Positions 8,790 to 16,708 of a stretch of 64,000 nucleotides of DNA are shown here, one piece after another (position 1 is the stretch's first letter; each line of letters opens with the position of its first letter). The position numbers and the translations under genes were made by a program. The DNA comes from Lachnospiraceae bacterium (GTDB lineage: Bacteria > Bacillota > Clostridia > Lachnospirales > Lachnospiraceae): positions 1 to 64,000 of the forward strand of contig JAFLSW010000006.1 of the NCBI GenBank assembly GCA_022510725.1, written 5' to 3'. Under the pieces are notes generated by a model that saw only the letters and a program-made list of their open reading frames with translations, did no database searches and had not been told where the DNA came from.

Positions 8790-9469
8790 AATATAAGCAT
8801 ATTTGTAAAGGCATATTTAAAGAGCGTCCCAACCGGTTTATTGCCCATGTGGAAATGGACGGCAGGATGGAAGTATGCCATGTAAAGAATACGGGCAGAT
8901 GCAGGGAACTGCTTGTGAAGGATTGTGAAGTGTATCTGGAAAAGTCGGATAATCCTGAGAGAAAAACCGCTTACGATCTGATCGCAGTGAAAAAGGGAGA
9001 ACGGCTTATTAACATGGATTCTCAGCTGCCCAATGCTGTTGTATACGAATATTTAGACAAGGAAAAAGAAAGTCTGGGTATCGCAAACTTAAGACGGGAG
9101 GTTACCCATGGCAGCTCCCGGTTCGATCTTTGGGGGAGCCTTAAGGACGGCAGAGAATTTTTTTTGGAAGTAAAAGGGGTGACCTTGGAAGAAGACGGCA
9201 TCGTCCGATTTCCCGATGCGCCTACCGAAAGGGGCATCAAGCATGTGGAAGAATTGATGGGATGTGTAAAAGAAGGTTTTCTTTCAGCTGTCCTTTTTGT
9301 GATACAAATGGAGGATGTGAAATGGTTTGAACCCAATATAACCACTCATCCTGCTTTTGGAGAAGCCTTAAAGCGGGCAAAGGAGGCCGGCGTCATCATC
9401 AGGGCAGTCTGCTGCAAAGTATTGCCGGATGAAATGAAACTGCAAAAGGAAGTTGAGGTGCGGTTATGA
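8786..9469 (+). CDS. sfsA: SfsA family DNA/RNA nuclease (sugar fermentation stimulation protein)
   Basis: 227 residues with the family's typical stretches: PNRFIAHVEMDG and CHVKNTGRCRELL near the N-terminus, SRFDLWG and EFFLEVKGVTLE in the middle (PD-(D/E)XK-like acidic residues and lysine), and FPDAPTERGIKHVEEL toward the C-terminus. SfsA was named for its effect on maltose genes in E. coli. The fold has a nuclease-like domain and an OB-like N-terminal part that binds nucleic acid. It is placed here in a repair-related operon, overlapping sbcC and the first chromate-transporter half by four bases each. Confidence 0.92.
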   Translation: MKYKHICKGIFKERPNRFIAHVEMDGRMEVCHVKNTGRCRELLVKDCEVYLEKSDNPERKTAYDLIAVKKGERLINMDSQLPNAVVYEYLDKEKESLGIANLRREVTHGSSRFDLWGSLKDGREFFLEVKGVTLEEDGIVRFPDAPTERGIKHVEELMGCVKEGFLSAVLFVIQMEDVKWFEPNITTHPAFGEALKRAKEAGVIIRAVCCKVLPDEMKLQKEVEVRL

Positions 9470-10008
9470 ATCTATTATGGGATCTGTACGGAACATTTTT
9501 CAGAATCGGGATTTTGACCTTTGGAGGCGGCCTTACCATGCTGCCTATGTTAAAATATGAGGTGGTGGAAAAGAAGGAATGGACTACCGAAGATGAACTG
9601 CTTGACTGCTATGCCATCGGTCAGTGCACGCCGGGTATTATCGCGGTCAATACGGCTACCTATGTGGGATATAAAAAGGCAGGTGTGCCGGGCGGCATTT
9701 TTGCTACCCTTGGCATGGTTTCTCCATCCCTTATCATCATTACGCTGGTAGCGGCATTCCTTCGGGAGTGGATGGACAATGTATGGCTGCAGCATGCTTT
9801 AGCAGGCGTCCGAGGCATGATCTGCGCTCTGATGCTGCACACCGTGCTGACCCTGGCTAAAAAAAGCCTGGTAAGTCCTTCTTGCTGGATCATTTGCATC
9901 GCAGCATTTTTGATCGTGATGCTTACCGGTTTTCCTACCATCGGGATCGTTGCTTTAGCCGGCATCATCGGCGTGATCTTGGGAAAGGCAGGGGTGAAGC
10001 AGGCATGA
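9466..10008 (+). CDS. Chromate transporter family protein, first half of a short-chain pair
   Basis: 180 residues forming one CHR domain with about five to six membrane helices. The diagnostic motifs are FGGGLTMLPML near the N-terminus, CYAIGQCTPGIIAVNTATYVGY and GGIFATLG. The short-chain CHR proteins are encoded as pairs whose products insert in opposite orientation and act as a heterodimer. Some export chromate, but in clostridia the natural substrate is usually unknown. The start overlaps sfsA (ATGA) and the stop overlaps the second half (ATGA), so the pair is not a broken long gene but the usual two-gene arrangement. Confidence 0.9.
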   Translation: MNLLWDLYGTFFRIGILTFGGGLTMLPMLKYEVVEKKEWTTEDELLDCYAIGQCTPGIIAVNTATYVGYKKAGVPGGIFATLGMVSPSLIIITLVAAFLREWMDNVWLQHALAGVRGMICALMLHTVLTLAKKSLVSPSCWIICIAAFLIVMLTGFPTIGIVALAGIIGVILGKAGVKQA

Positions 10009-10565
10009 TGTTATATTTGCAAGTGTTTTATGAATTTTTTAAGATCGGCTTATTTGCCATAGGAGGCGGCCCGGCTACCATTCCTTTCTTGATGGAACTA
10101 TCGGAAAAAAGTTCCTGGTATACTATGGAGGAACTGACCAATATGATCGCCATCAGTGAATCCACCCCCGGACCGGTAGGACTGAATATGGCAACCTATG
10201 TAGGCTTTACTACTCTTGGCATGGCAGGCGGCATTGTATCCACTCTGGGATTGGTCTTGCCCAGCATCGTCATCATTATCCTGATCGCCAAGTTTTTGAT
10301 CAACTTTCAGGAAAATCAATATGTGAAATGGGTCTTTAGCGGCATTCGTCCTGCGGTAACGGCATTGATCCTTTCCGCAGTCATAGGCATATGCAGGGTA
10401 TCTTTGTTTACCCCGGATGCTGCAGGTGTCATGACGCCGGCCATAGGGAGTATCGCGATCTGCATCATGGCGTTCTTTTTGATGTTTGTAAAACCCATTA
10501 AAAAACTGCATCCGGCGGTGTTTATCCTCAGTGCTGCGGTACTGGGTGTGGTATTTCGACTGTAA
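10005..10565 (+). CDS. Chromate transporter family protein, second half of a short-chain pair
   Basis: I start this at ATG 10005 (186 residues), where its ATGA overlaps the stop of the first half. The frame is open further upstream, but that part is antisense-like and lies within the previous gene. The CHR motifs are FAIGGGPATIPFL, AISESTPGPVGLNMATYVGF and GGIVSTLGLVLPS, with about five to six membrane helices. Together with the preceding gene it forms a heterodimeric short-chain CHR transporter of unknown substrate. It is the last ATGA-coupled gene; the next gene starts 18 bases later with its own GAAAGGAG site. Confidence 0.9.
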   Translation: MMLYLQVFYEFFKIGLFAIGGGPATIPFLMELSEKSSWYTMEELTNMIAISESTPGPVGLNMATYVGFTTLGMAGGIVSTLGLVLPSIVIIILIAKFLINFQENQYVKWVFSGIRPAVTALILSAVIGICRVSLFTPDAAGVMTPAIGSIAICIMAFFLMFVKPIKKLHPAVFILSAAVLGVVFRL

Positions 10566-10583
10566 AGAAGAAAGGAGCGGCTT

Positions 10584-11129
10584 ATGTCAGAGCATATCAC
10601 AACAGCCAATAAAATACATTTTCTGCCCTTGGAGCCAAAGCAGGAAGACATTCTCATAGAGGACATTGCCCATGCTTTATCTCTCATGACCAGGGCAAAC
10701 GGTCATTTTCCGGAATTTTATTCTGTAGGCCAGCATTGCATCGGCTGCAGCAAAGAAGCGCTGGCAAGAGGATATAGCAATGAAGTGGCGCTGATGTGCC
10801 TCTTACATGATGCCAGCGAAGCGTACATTTCCGATATCACAAGACCGGTCAAAAAGGAAATGAAAGAATATATAGTCATAGAACGCCGTCTTCAAAATGC
10901 CATTTATGAACGGTTTTTAGACAGACTTCCGAGTAAAGAAGAGCAAGAACAGATCAGTGGGATAGATGATGCCATGCTGTATCATGAGTTTTATCATTAC
11001 ATGGGAGAAAAGATCCTGCCGGAAGGCTTACAGCTTCATACGGAGCCTGACTTTTATGAACGCCCTTTTCAAGAAGTGGAACAGGAGTTCCTTTCTCAGT
11101 ACAGAAAGCTTGCAGAGAATCTGCAATAA
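10584..11129 (+). CDS. HD-domain phosphohydrolase, YfbR-like
   Basis: 181 residues with an HD domain: histidine in SVGQHC, the HD pair in LLHDASEAY, and a downstream acidic patch near DITRPVKKEM. This layout matches the small HD hydrolases related to 5'-deoxynucleotidase YfbR, which act on nucleoside monophosphates in the cytosol with a divalent metal. The substrate here is not established. AAAGGAG lies upstream of the ATG. The gene closes the sbcD-sbcC-sfsA-CHR run, so it may be cotranscribed with the repair genes. Confidence 0.8.
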   Translation: MSEHITTANKIHFLPLEPKQEDILIEDIAHALSLMTRANGHFPEFYSVGQHCIGCSKEALARGYSNEVALMCLLHDASEAYISDITRPVKKEMKEYIVIERRLQNAIYERFLDRLPSKEEQEQISGIDDAMLYHEFYHYMGEKILPEGLQLHTEPDFYERPFQEVEQEFLSQYRKLAENLQ

Positions 11130-11132
11130 GAC

Positions 11133-11160
11133 ACCAAAGCCCTTCCTGTAACATATGATA
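11133..11160 (+). promoter_or_regulatory. Mother-cell sporulation (sigma-K/E-like) promoter for the YlmC/YmxH gene
   Basis: AC (11133-11134), 17 bases, then CATATGATA (11152-11160), which fits the sigma-K pattern AC-N16/17-CATAnnnTA. The start codon of the YlmC/YmxH gene is 26 bases past it. YmxH is a sporulation-period gene in Bacillus, which agrees, but the match is short and could occur by chance. Confidence 0.4.
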
Positions 11161-11185
11161 ATAAAAAGGCATTGGTGGCATTTTT

Positions 11186-11419
11186 ATGACCTTTGATGAA
11201 TTATGCAGCAAGGAAGTGATCAGCATCAAGGATTGCAGAAAGCTGGGGCATGTGGTGGATCTGGAATTTGACGAGTGCAAAGGCTGTATTTGTAAGCTGA
11301 TCGTATCTCCCAAAAACGGACTGATCAATTTTATCTGTCCGGGAGAGGAATATGAGATTCCCTTTGGCAATATCAGACAAATCGGACCGGACATTATTCT
11401 GGTGGACTTTTGTATATAA
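11186..11419 (+). CDS. YlmC/YmxH family sporulation protein (PRC-barrel)
   Basis: 77 residues. It matches the small PRC-barrel proteins of spore-formers: a start like MTFDELCSKEVISIKDCRKLG, the strand VVDLEFDECKG, and a C-terminal IRQIGPDIILVD. In Bacillus one paralogue lies in a sporulation/stress context, but the molecular role is not known. It is cytosolic and complete. A sporulation-type promoter candidate lies immediately upstream, and a weak GGTGG site precedes the ATG. The VanZ-like gene starts 10 bases after the stop and may be cotranscribed. Confidence 0.85.
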   Translation: MTFDELCSKEVISIKDCRKLGHVVDLEFDECKGCICKLIVSPKNGLINFICPGEEYEIPFGNIRQIGPDIILVDFCI

Positions 11420-11429
11420 GGATTGACAT

Positions 11430-12134
11430 ATGAAAAAGAAACGGTTTTATATCCTATCGGCGATCATGTATGCGGCAGCGCTGCTCATGATCATGGACTA
11501 TTGCATATTGGAAGTAAATGATTATATTCTGTTTACACCTGCTAACAGGCTTTTCCTTTTGGCAGGATGCTGTCTTTTTATGTATATGGGGAGCAGATCT
11601 TTAAGCAAAAATTTGGACAAGCCATATAAAAGAAAGCCTTATCAGATCAACATCATCATATGGTTTTTCTTATATCTTGTGCTGCTCTGCACCCTGACGC
11701 TGTTTGACGACTATTTCGGAAGAAGCGGTTTGTTTTTTATGAATTGGAACAGAAGTGCCTTCCGTGATTATATCAGAAATTATTTTAATATCATTCCTTT
11801 TCGGACCATCGGTTCTTTTATTAACGGATATGTAAAAGGATATATCAATACTTATGCATTTACCTATAATATCCTGGGAAATGTGGCAGCCTTTATGCCC
11901 TTTGCATTTTTCCTGCCCCTCATTTTTAAAAAGCAGCAGTCCTTTCCTGTATTTGTTATAACGATGACAGGAATTGTAATGGTGATAGAAATATTGCAGT
12001 TTGTCACCTTTTCCGGTTCCTGCGATATCGATGACCTGATCTTAAATGTGGCAGGGGCCGGTCTGATGTATGGAATCCTGCATATTCGGGTTCTGCACGA
12101 TATCCTGGAACATATTTTTCTGCCCGAACCATAA
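11430..12134 (+). CDS. VanZ-like membrane protein
   Basis: 234 residues with about five to six hydrophobic helices. The C-terminal half has the VanZ-like pattern: NIIPFRTIGSFI, NILGNVAAFMPFAFFLP, and the last helix after FSGSCDIDDLILNVAGAGLMYG. VanZ-type proteins are linked to low-level teicoplanin resistance in enterococci, but most chromosomal members have no assigned role. An N-terminal pair of helices precedes the VanZ core. The gene follows the YlmC/YmxH gene by 10 bases. Confidence 0.85.
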   Translation: MKKKRFYILSAIMYAAALLMIMDYCILEVNDYILFTPANRLFLLAGCCLFMYMGSRSLSKNLDKPYKRKPYQINIIIWFFLYLVLLCTLTLFDDYFGRSGLFFMNWNRSAFRDYIRNYFNIIPFRTIGSFINGYVKGYINTYAFTYNILGNVAAFMPFAFFLPLIFKKQQSFPVFVITMTGIVMVIEILQFVTFSGSCDIDDLILNVAGAGLMYGILHIRVLHDILEHIFLPEP

Positions 12135-12158
12135 GTAGAATAAAAACAGGATTTTTGG

Positions 12159-12187
12159 TTGTAAAAAACAAAAAAATATTGTACAAT
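12159..12187 (+). promoter_or_regulatory. Sigma-A-type promoter for the PocR-domain gene
   Basis: TTGTAA (12159-12164), a 17-base A-rich spacer, and TACAAT (12182-12187), 51 bases upstream of the ATG at 12239. Confidence 0.55.
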
Positions 12188-12238
12188 AAGATGTATCGTA
12201 CATAAAAGGATAATCATAAGAGATTGAGAGGGATCACG

Positions 12239-13102
12239 ATGGATATTAGGGAATTTGTAGATTTAAAAGAATTGGAAGCGATTCAGGCGGCTTGGTCCAA
12301 AGCCACAGGACTTGCTTCTATCTTTACAGATTCAAAAGGTGAATATATCACCGGTGACTGCAATTTCACTGATTTTTGTATTAAGTATACAAGGGGCACC
12401 AAAGAGGGACTCCGCAGATGCGTGGATACAGATCAGCACGGTCTGGAAAGAGCCGGTCTGGAGAAGGGCTGCTATAAGTGCCATGCGGGGTTGATGGATT
12501 TTGGATATCCCATCCGCCTTCGTGATACAGGTGAAGTGGTCATGACAGCTATCGGCGGTCAGGTAATGCCCAGCGACCAGCCTGTTGATGAAGAAGATAT
12601 CCGCAAGCTCGCTCGTGAGATCGGCGTAGATTCCGACGAATACATAGACGCATTCCGTAATATAAACTCCATGCCGGAAGAAAGTATCAGAGCCTGTGCG
12701 GATTTGTTGGGAATGGCTATTGAAATATATGTCAATGGAAAGTATGAAGAGTATAAGGAAAATACCATGTTGAGAGCCTTTGACGAAAATCTGGAAAAGA
12801 TCAACGGCGTCATCGACAGGATTGAAGATAACTCCAAAAAGCTTACCAGGATCGCTTCCAAGGAAGGTATTCTGGCATTAAACTCCGCTATTGAGGCTGC
12901 AAGGCTTGGTACGGCAGGAGCATCCTTCAGTATCCTTGCAAAACAGCAGAGCGATCTGTCCAAGCAGAGTGAAGAGATCTATGGTCAGATCGGAACCGAT
13001 ATCAGCATTATTTCCGGTGCAGTAGACGAAATGAATGCCATAGCCGGAAAGAAAAGCGATGATCTGATGCTGGATGAGCCTGAACCTGAAGAACAGGCGT
13101 AA
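12239..13102 (+). CDS. Cytosolic PocR-domain receptor with a short methyl-accepting-type signalling hairpin
   Basis: I start at ATG 12239, which has GAGAGGG upstream, rather than the in-frame TTG at 12224; this gives 287 residues. Residues 1 to about 165 are a PocR sensory domain (LKELEAIQAAWSKATGLAS), with conserved cysteines in RRCVDTDQHG and GCYKCHAGLMDFGYPI that may bind a metal or small ligand. A helical linker follows. Residues about 200-260 resemble the start of a chemotaxis signalling hairpin (ILALNSAIEAARLG, AKQQSDLSKQSEEI), but the tip is missing. There is no membrane helix, HAMP domain or output domain, so it is a soluble sensor whose partner is not in the window. Confidence 0.8.
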   Translation: MDIREFVDLKELEAIQAAWSKATGLASIFTDSKGEYITGDCNFTDFCIKYTRGTKEGLRRCVDTDQHGLERAGLEKGCYKCHAGLMDFGYPIRLRDTGEVVMTAIGGQVMPSDQPVDEEDIRKLAREIGVDSDEYIDAFRNINSMPEESIRACADLLGMAIEIYVNGKYEEYKENTMLRAFDENLEKINGVIDRIEDNSKKLTRIASKEGILALNSAIEAARLGTAGASFSILAKQQSDLSKQSEEIYGQIGTDISIISGAVDEMNAIAGKKSDDLMLDEPEPEEQA

Positions 13103-13130
13103 AAGTAAAATAAAGTGAGGACCGGAAAAC

Positions 13131-13550
13131 ATGAAAAAATTCATGGAAGAATTTAAGGCCTTTGCCCTTCGGGGAAATGTAATGGATATGGCCATCGGTA
13201 TTATTATCGGCGGCGCTTTTTCCGGTATCGTTACATCTCTGACGGACAATTTTATAACACCGATATTAAATGTATTGACAGGACATGCCACCTACAATCT
13301 GCAGGATGTAGCAGGATTCGGAAGTGCATTCTTAGCATCAGTCATCAACTTTATCATTATGGCATTTATTCTGTTCTGCCTGATAAAGGGAATCAATAAG
13401 CTGATGGACCTGGGAAAAAAGGAAAAGCCCAAAGAAAAGACGACCAAGACCTGTCCTTTCTGTCAGAGTGAGATTTCCATTAAGGCGGTACGATGTCCGC
13501 ATTGTACATCGGAACTTCCTGAGGAAGAAAACGAGGTTGAAAAGAAATAA
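13131..13550 (+). CDS. mscL: Large-conductance mechanosensitive channel MscL with C-terminal zinc ribbon
   Basis: 139 residues. The N-terminal amphipathic segment and first helix read MEEFKAFALRGNVMDMAIG and IIIGGAFSGIVTSL, typical of MscL. A short outside loop precedes the second helix (ASVINFIIMAFILFCLI). The cytosolic tail carries a zinc ribbon, CPFC...CPHC, instead of the short helical bundle of the E. coli protein; this form is common in clostridia. It forms a homo-pentamer that opens under membrane tension to release solutes. An intrinsic terminator follows at 13569. Confidence 0.95.
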   Translation: MKKFMEEFKAFALRGNVMDMAIGIIIGGAFSGIVTSLTDNFITPILNVLTGHATYNLQDVAGFGSAFLASVINFIIMAFILFCLIKGINKLMDLGKKEKPKEKTTKTCPFCQSEISIKAVRCPHCTSELPEEENEVEKK

Positions 13551-13568
13551 GCTAAATAAAGATTCGAG

Positions 13569-13604
13569 AAAGCGAAGAGTCCGGTTTGGTTCTTCGCTTT
13601 TTAT
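13569..13604 (+). terminator. Rho-independent terminator after mscL
   Basis: Perfect 10-bp stem aaagcgaaga (13569-13578) / tcttcgcttt (13591-13600), 12-base loop, then TTAT after a T-rich arm end. Confidence 0.85.
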
Positions 13605-13664
13605 ACAAAATATGCTTTCATTTTGTTAAGTCATTGTTGAAAATAGAGTTTGAAGGTGATAAAA

Positions 13665-14579
13665 ATGAAGAAGTTATTTTCAAAATTAGGTTACTTTATT
13701 GTTTCCATGCTGCCGGGAATCGTGTATATACTGCTTCAGCTTACCATATCTGTTGGAGTGGTATTTTTCTTGGCATTCTATATTTCTTTTTCTCAGGCGG
13801 ATTCCGGTATCGATTTAAGCCAAGGACAATTGATGCAGCAGGTTTTGGATGTCTATAATGGGAATCTGACCTTGATCATCCTTTTGGTCCAACTTGCCGG
13901 GCTGATCATATTCGGACTCTGGTATTATCTTGCTTATGGAAGGAAAAATCCTCCGGCAGATCGGGAGAAGCCGGGGATCAAGGCTTTTGTTGTGGTGATC
14001 GTGGCGGGCATTTTTTTACAGTGCTTTGTCAGCAGCATTCTGAGCCTGATAGATGCCTGCTTTCCGAATGCTTTGAACTCTTATAAGGAGTTGATGGAAC
14101 AGAGCGGATTGATGGAGGAGACATTGTTAAGCTTCCTATGTGCGTCATTTTTGGCACCCATAGGAGAAGAAATGCTATGCAGAGGCATAACTTTCCGTCT
14201 TGCGGGAAAGGTCAGTATGAGATTCTGGGTGGCAAACTGTATTCAGGCTTTTGCTTTTGGGTTGATCCATCTTAATCTGGTGCAGGGATGTTACGCTTTC
14301 TTTTTGGGGCTGGTGCTTGGCTATATATATGGAAAATACCGCAATATATTTGTGTGTATGCTGATGCATGCTTCCGTGAATGCGTCCTCTCATCTGATGG
14401 AATTGTTATGGGCTCAGTTTCCGGAAGGGTCAGAGATGGCTGTATACGCTGTCGGCATTGTCCTGAGCGCTGTATTGCTTTTGGCCGGATATCTCATATT
14501 GGGAAAGATCAAACCTTTAGAAGAGGATGGAATCTCTTTTCCGGCAACCAGGCAGAAATGGAAAGAAAAAGCTGTATAA
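13665..14579 (+). CDS. CPBP family intramembrane glutamic endopeptidase
   Basis: 305 residues from ATG 13665, chosen because GAAGGTG lies 8 bases upstream; the in-frame TTG 13650 has none. About seven to eight membrane helices. The CPBP (Abi/Rce1-like) catalytic motifs are present: E168-E169-MLC-R173 (EExxxR), FGLIHLNLVQG with the active-site histidine, and the last HASVNASSHL with H and N. Bacterial members cleave or modify membrane-bound peptides and often serve bacteriocin maturation or immunity, but no bacteriocin gene is near. The substrate is unknown. Confidence 0.88.
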   Translation: MKKLFSKLGYFIVSMLPGIVYILLQLTISVGVVFFLAFYISFSQADSGIDLSQGQLMQQVLDVYNGNLTLIILLVQLAGLIIFGLWYYLAYGRKNPPADREKPGIKAFVVVIVAGIFLQCFVSSILSLIDACFPNALNSYKELMEQSGLMEETLLSFLCASFLAPIGEEMLCRGITFRLAGKVSMRFWVANCIQAFAFGLIHLNLVQGCYAFFLGLVLGYIYGKYRNIFVCMLMHASVNASSHLMELLWAQFPEGSEMAVYAVGIVLSAVLLLAGYLILGKIKPLEEDGISFPATRQKWKEKAV

Positions 14580-14650
14580 ATGATCCTGCTGTATGTCAGA
14601 AGAATTTTTGGGCAATACTGGAAATAAAATAGATTGCTTAAGGAGGAGAT

Positions 14651-15256
14651 ATGATGGCAGTAGATTTTAAATCCAGTCAGACGAAAGAGAATCTGATGAG
14701 GGCTTTTGCAGGAGAAAGTCAGGCGAGAAACCGTTATACTTTTGGGGCAGGCGTGGCAAGGAAACAGAATCAGCAGGCCATTGCTGAGGCGTTTACTTAC
14801 ACTGCAGATCAGGAAAAAGAGCATGCGGAGATCTTTTATGATCATTTAAAGGAGATGGCGGGAGAGAACATTCATATTGACGGATCCTATCCGGTGGATC
14901 TATCAGAAAACCTGGCAGAGCTTCTTAGGATGGCTCAGCACAATGAATATGAAGAGCATGATGATGTATACAAGCATTTTGAAGAAGTGGCAAGGGAGGA
15001 AGGTTTTGATTCTATTGCGGCCTCTTTCCATATGATAGCCGAGATTGAAAAATTCCATGGAGACCGTTTTGGAAAATTTGCGGAGTATTTGGAGCAGGGG
15101 ACGCTTCATAAAAATGAAACAAGCACTTCCTGGATCTGTTTAAACTGCGGCTATATTTATGAAGGAGACGAGGCGCCTTTGGAGTGCCCGGTCTGTCATC
15201 ATGATCAGGGATATTATATCAGGCTGGATCAGTCGCCCTTTACAGACGGGAAATAA
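14651..15256 (+). CDS. rbr: Rubrerythrin
   Basis: 201 residues in two domains. Residues 1 to about 150 are a ferritin-like four-helix bundle with di-iron ligands in AFAGESQARNRY, DQEKEHAEIFYDHL and AEIEKFHGDRF. Residues about 158-195 are a rubredoxin-like domain with ligands CLNCGY and CPVCHH. Rubrerythrin reduces hydrogen peroxide to water with electrons from rubredoxin/NADH in the cytosol of anaerobes. AGGAGGAG lies directly upstream of two adjacent ATG codons (14651, 14654). It pairs functionally with the flavin reductase-rubredoxin at 4.2 kb. Confidence 0.95.
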   Translation: MMAVDFKSSQTKENLMRAFAGESQARNRYTFGAGVARKQNQQAIAEAFTYTADQEKEHAEIFYDHLKEMAGENIHIDGSYPVDLSENLAELLRMAQHNEYEEHDDVYKHFEEVAREEGFDSIAASFHMIAEIEKFHGDRFGKFAEYLEQGTLHKNETSTSWICLNCGYIYEGDEAPLECPVCHHDQGYYIRLDQSPFTDGK

Positions 15257-15299
15257 GCAGATAAGTGCATGATGGTGCGGATTTGTAGGCTGACTTGCA

Positions 15300-15328
15300 T
15301 TGACAAGTTTTTCATATTTTTCTATAAT
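15300..15328 (+). promoter_or_regulatory. Consensus sigma-A promoter for the DUF3048 lipoprotein gene
   Basis: Perfect TTGACA (15300-15305), 17-base spacer and perfect TATAAT (15323-15328), 38 bases before the start codon. One of the best vegetative promoters in the window. Confidence 0.88.
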
Positions 15329-15366
15329 GAAATTGTTACAAAATTTTTAACAAAGAGGACGAGCAA

Positions 15367-16467
15367 ATGAAGAAAAAACTAATGTATCTATTATTGACCT
15401 GTGGGCTGTGCTTATCTCTTATCGCCTGTGGAAAGCAGGAGGAAGAGGAGTCTCAGACGGAGGAACAACCGGCCGTAGAAGACTCGGTAACCGTTGTAGA
15501 TGGAGGACAGGAGGAAGAGCCTGAAGAGGTTCGTCCCGGTATGTATCGCAGCGAGCTGACCAATGAATGGATCGATGAAAGTCTGAAGAATCAGAGACCT
15601 GTTGCGGTTATGATCGATAATGAAAAGATCGCGCTGCCTCATTATGGTATTTCCGAAGCAGATGTGGTATATGAAATGATGAACAGCACCTTAAATGGCG
15701 AAATCACCAGATTTATGGTTTTGGTAAAGGATTGGGAGAAGATTGAACAGCTTGGCAGCATCCGAAGCACCAGGACAACCAACTTACAGATCGCACCTGA
15801 GTGGAATGCCATTGTCTGCCATGATGGTGGTCCCTTCTATATTGATCTCTTTACCAAAAATCCTTTTGTGGATAACTTTAACGGCGGTTTCAGCCGTGTC
15901 AATAACGGTAAGTCCACAGAGTTTACAGAGTATGTTTTGAGTGGAGATCTGGACGCAAAGTTTGAGAAATCCGGCGTTGAAAGAGAGTATAATATATACT
16001 ATCAGGGATCCCATTTCCAGTTTGCTTCCGAATCCCACCCGGTAGATCTTAGCACGGCAGGGAATGCTATTGACTGTACCGGCATAGAGCTGCCTTTCCC
16101 TCACAATTCTTCCAGGCTGGAATATATGGCGGAAACAGGCACCTATCGTTATTCCGAGTATGGGCAGGAGTACAAGGATGCAGGCAACGGTTCCTATATG
16201 GAATTTACCAATGTGATCATCCAGGAATGCAAACATGAGCAGTTAGATGATAACGGCTATATGAACTTCTTTGTGAAAGAAGGAAGTGGCATGAGCGGCT
16301 ATTATATAACAGGCGGAAAAGCCATTCCTGTTACCTGGTCCAAGCAGGACGATATCTATCCGACCAAGTTTTTCGATATGGACGGAAATGAGATCATCTT
16401 AAATACTGGTAAGACTTATATTGCTCTGGTAAGCGCAGACAGATGGGACGAGCTGGTAATAAAATAA
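15367..16467 (+). CDS. DUF3048 (YerB-like) lipoprotein
   Basis: 366 residues. It starts with a lipoprotein signal peptide ending in LIACG, then an acidic Glu-rich linker (EEEESQTEEQ), then the DUF3048 region: RPVAVMIDNEKIALPHYGIS, ADVVYEMMNSTLNGEITRFM and the GSIRSTRTTN motif. The C-terminal part includes VIIQECKHEQLDDNGYMNF and ends in a beta-rich GxKAIPVTWSKQD segment. The YerB family is widespread in Firmicutes and has no firmly known function; it sits on the outer face of the membrane. The gene is monocistronic, between a consensus promoter and a terminator, which suggests strong vegetative expression. Confidence 0.9.
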   Translation: MKKKLMYLLLTCGLCLSLIACGKQEEEESQTEEQPAVEDSVTVVDGGQEEEPEEVRPGMYRSELTNEWIDESLKNQRPVAVMIDNEKIALPHYGISEADVVYEMMNSTLNGEITRFMVLVKDWEKIEQLGSIRSTRTTNLQIAPEWNAIVCHDGGPFYIDLFTKNPFVDNFNGGFSRVNNGKSTEFTEYVLSGDLDAKFEKSGVEREYNIYYQGSHFQFASESHPVDLSTAGNAIDCTGIELPFPHNSSRLEYMAETGTYRYSEYGQEYKDAGNGSYMEFTNVIIQECKHEQLDDNGYMNFFVKEGSGMSGYYITGGKAIPVTWSKQDDIYPTKFFDMDGNEIILNTGKTYIALVSADRWDELVIK

Positions 16468-16506
16468 TCAGAATGCATTGATAAACCAAAGACATGCAAT
16501 GATATA

Positions 16507-16536
16507 AAAGCAGGTGGTAACACCTGCTTTTTATTT
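16507..16536 (+). terminator. Rho-independent terminator after the DUF3048 gene
   Basis: Perfect 10-bp stem aaagcaggtg / cacctgcttt (16507-16516 and 16521-16530), GTAA tetraloop, followed by TTATTTG. Confidence 0.9.
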
Positions 16537-16708
16537 GCGTGGAAGGCATAAGGCGGGGATGTGATCTAAAAAAAAATGTTTGGTTGCAGAGAGTTTAAAT
16601 AACTATCGCAACAAAAAACGGAATAATATTAAATTCAGATTTAATAACATCCAAAGGCACATAAATACTGAAAATGCGTAATAGAAAAACAAATGTTATG
16701 CAAATGCC
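16537..16708. other. Intergenic, convergent; no gene recognised
   Basis: AT-rich stretch between a plus-strand terminator and the 3' end of a minus-strand gene. Near its right end, aaatgc (16702-16707) pairs with gcattt (16713-16718) and is followed on the plus strand by TTCTTTCC. This weak hairpin overlaps the stop codon of the minus-strand gene and may be a back-up terminator. No RNA gene or repeat was recognised. Confidence 0.5.

Noticed and set aside
9882-10004. Upstream extension of the second chromate transporter half, as if the pair were one broken gene
   Set aside because: Short-chain CHR proteins normally come as two overlapping genes, and the ATGA overlap gives a clean start at 10005.
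14579-14650. Promoter for rubrerythrin
   Set aside because: Only a TTGGGC-like and AAAAT-like pair at poor spacing was seen; not strong enough to report.
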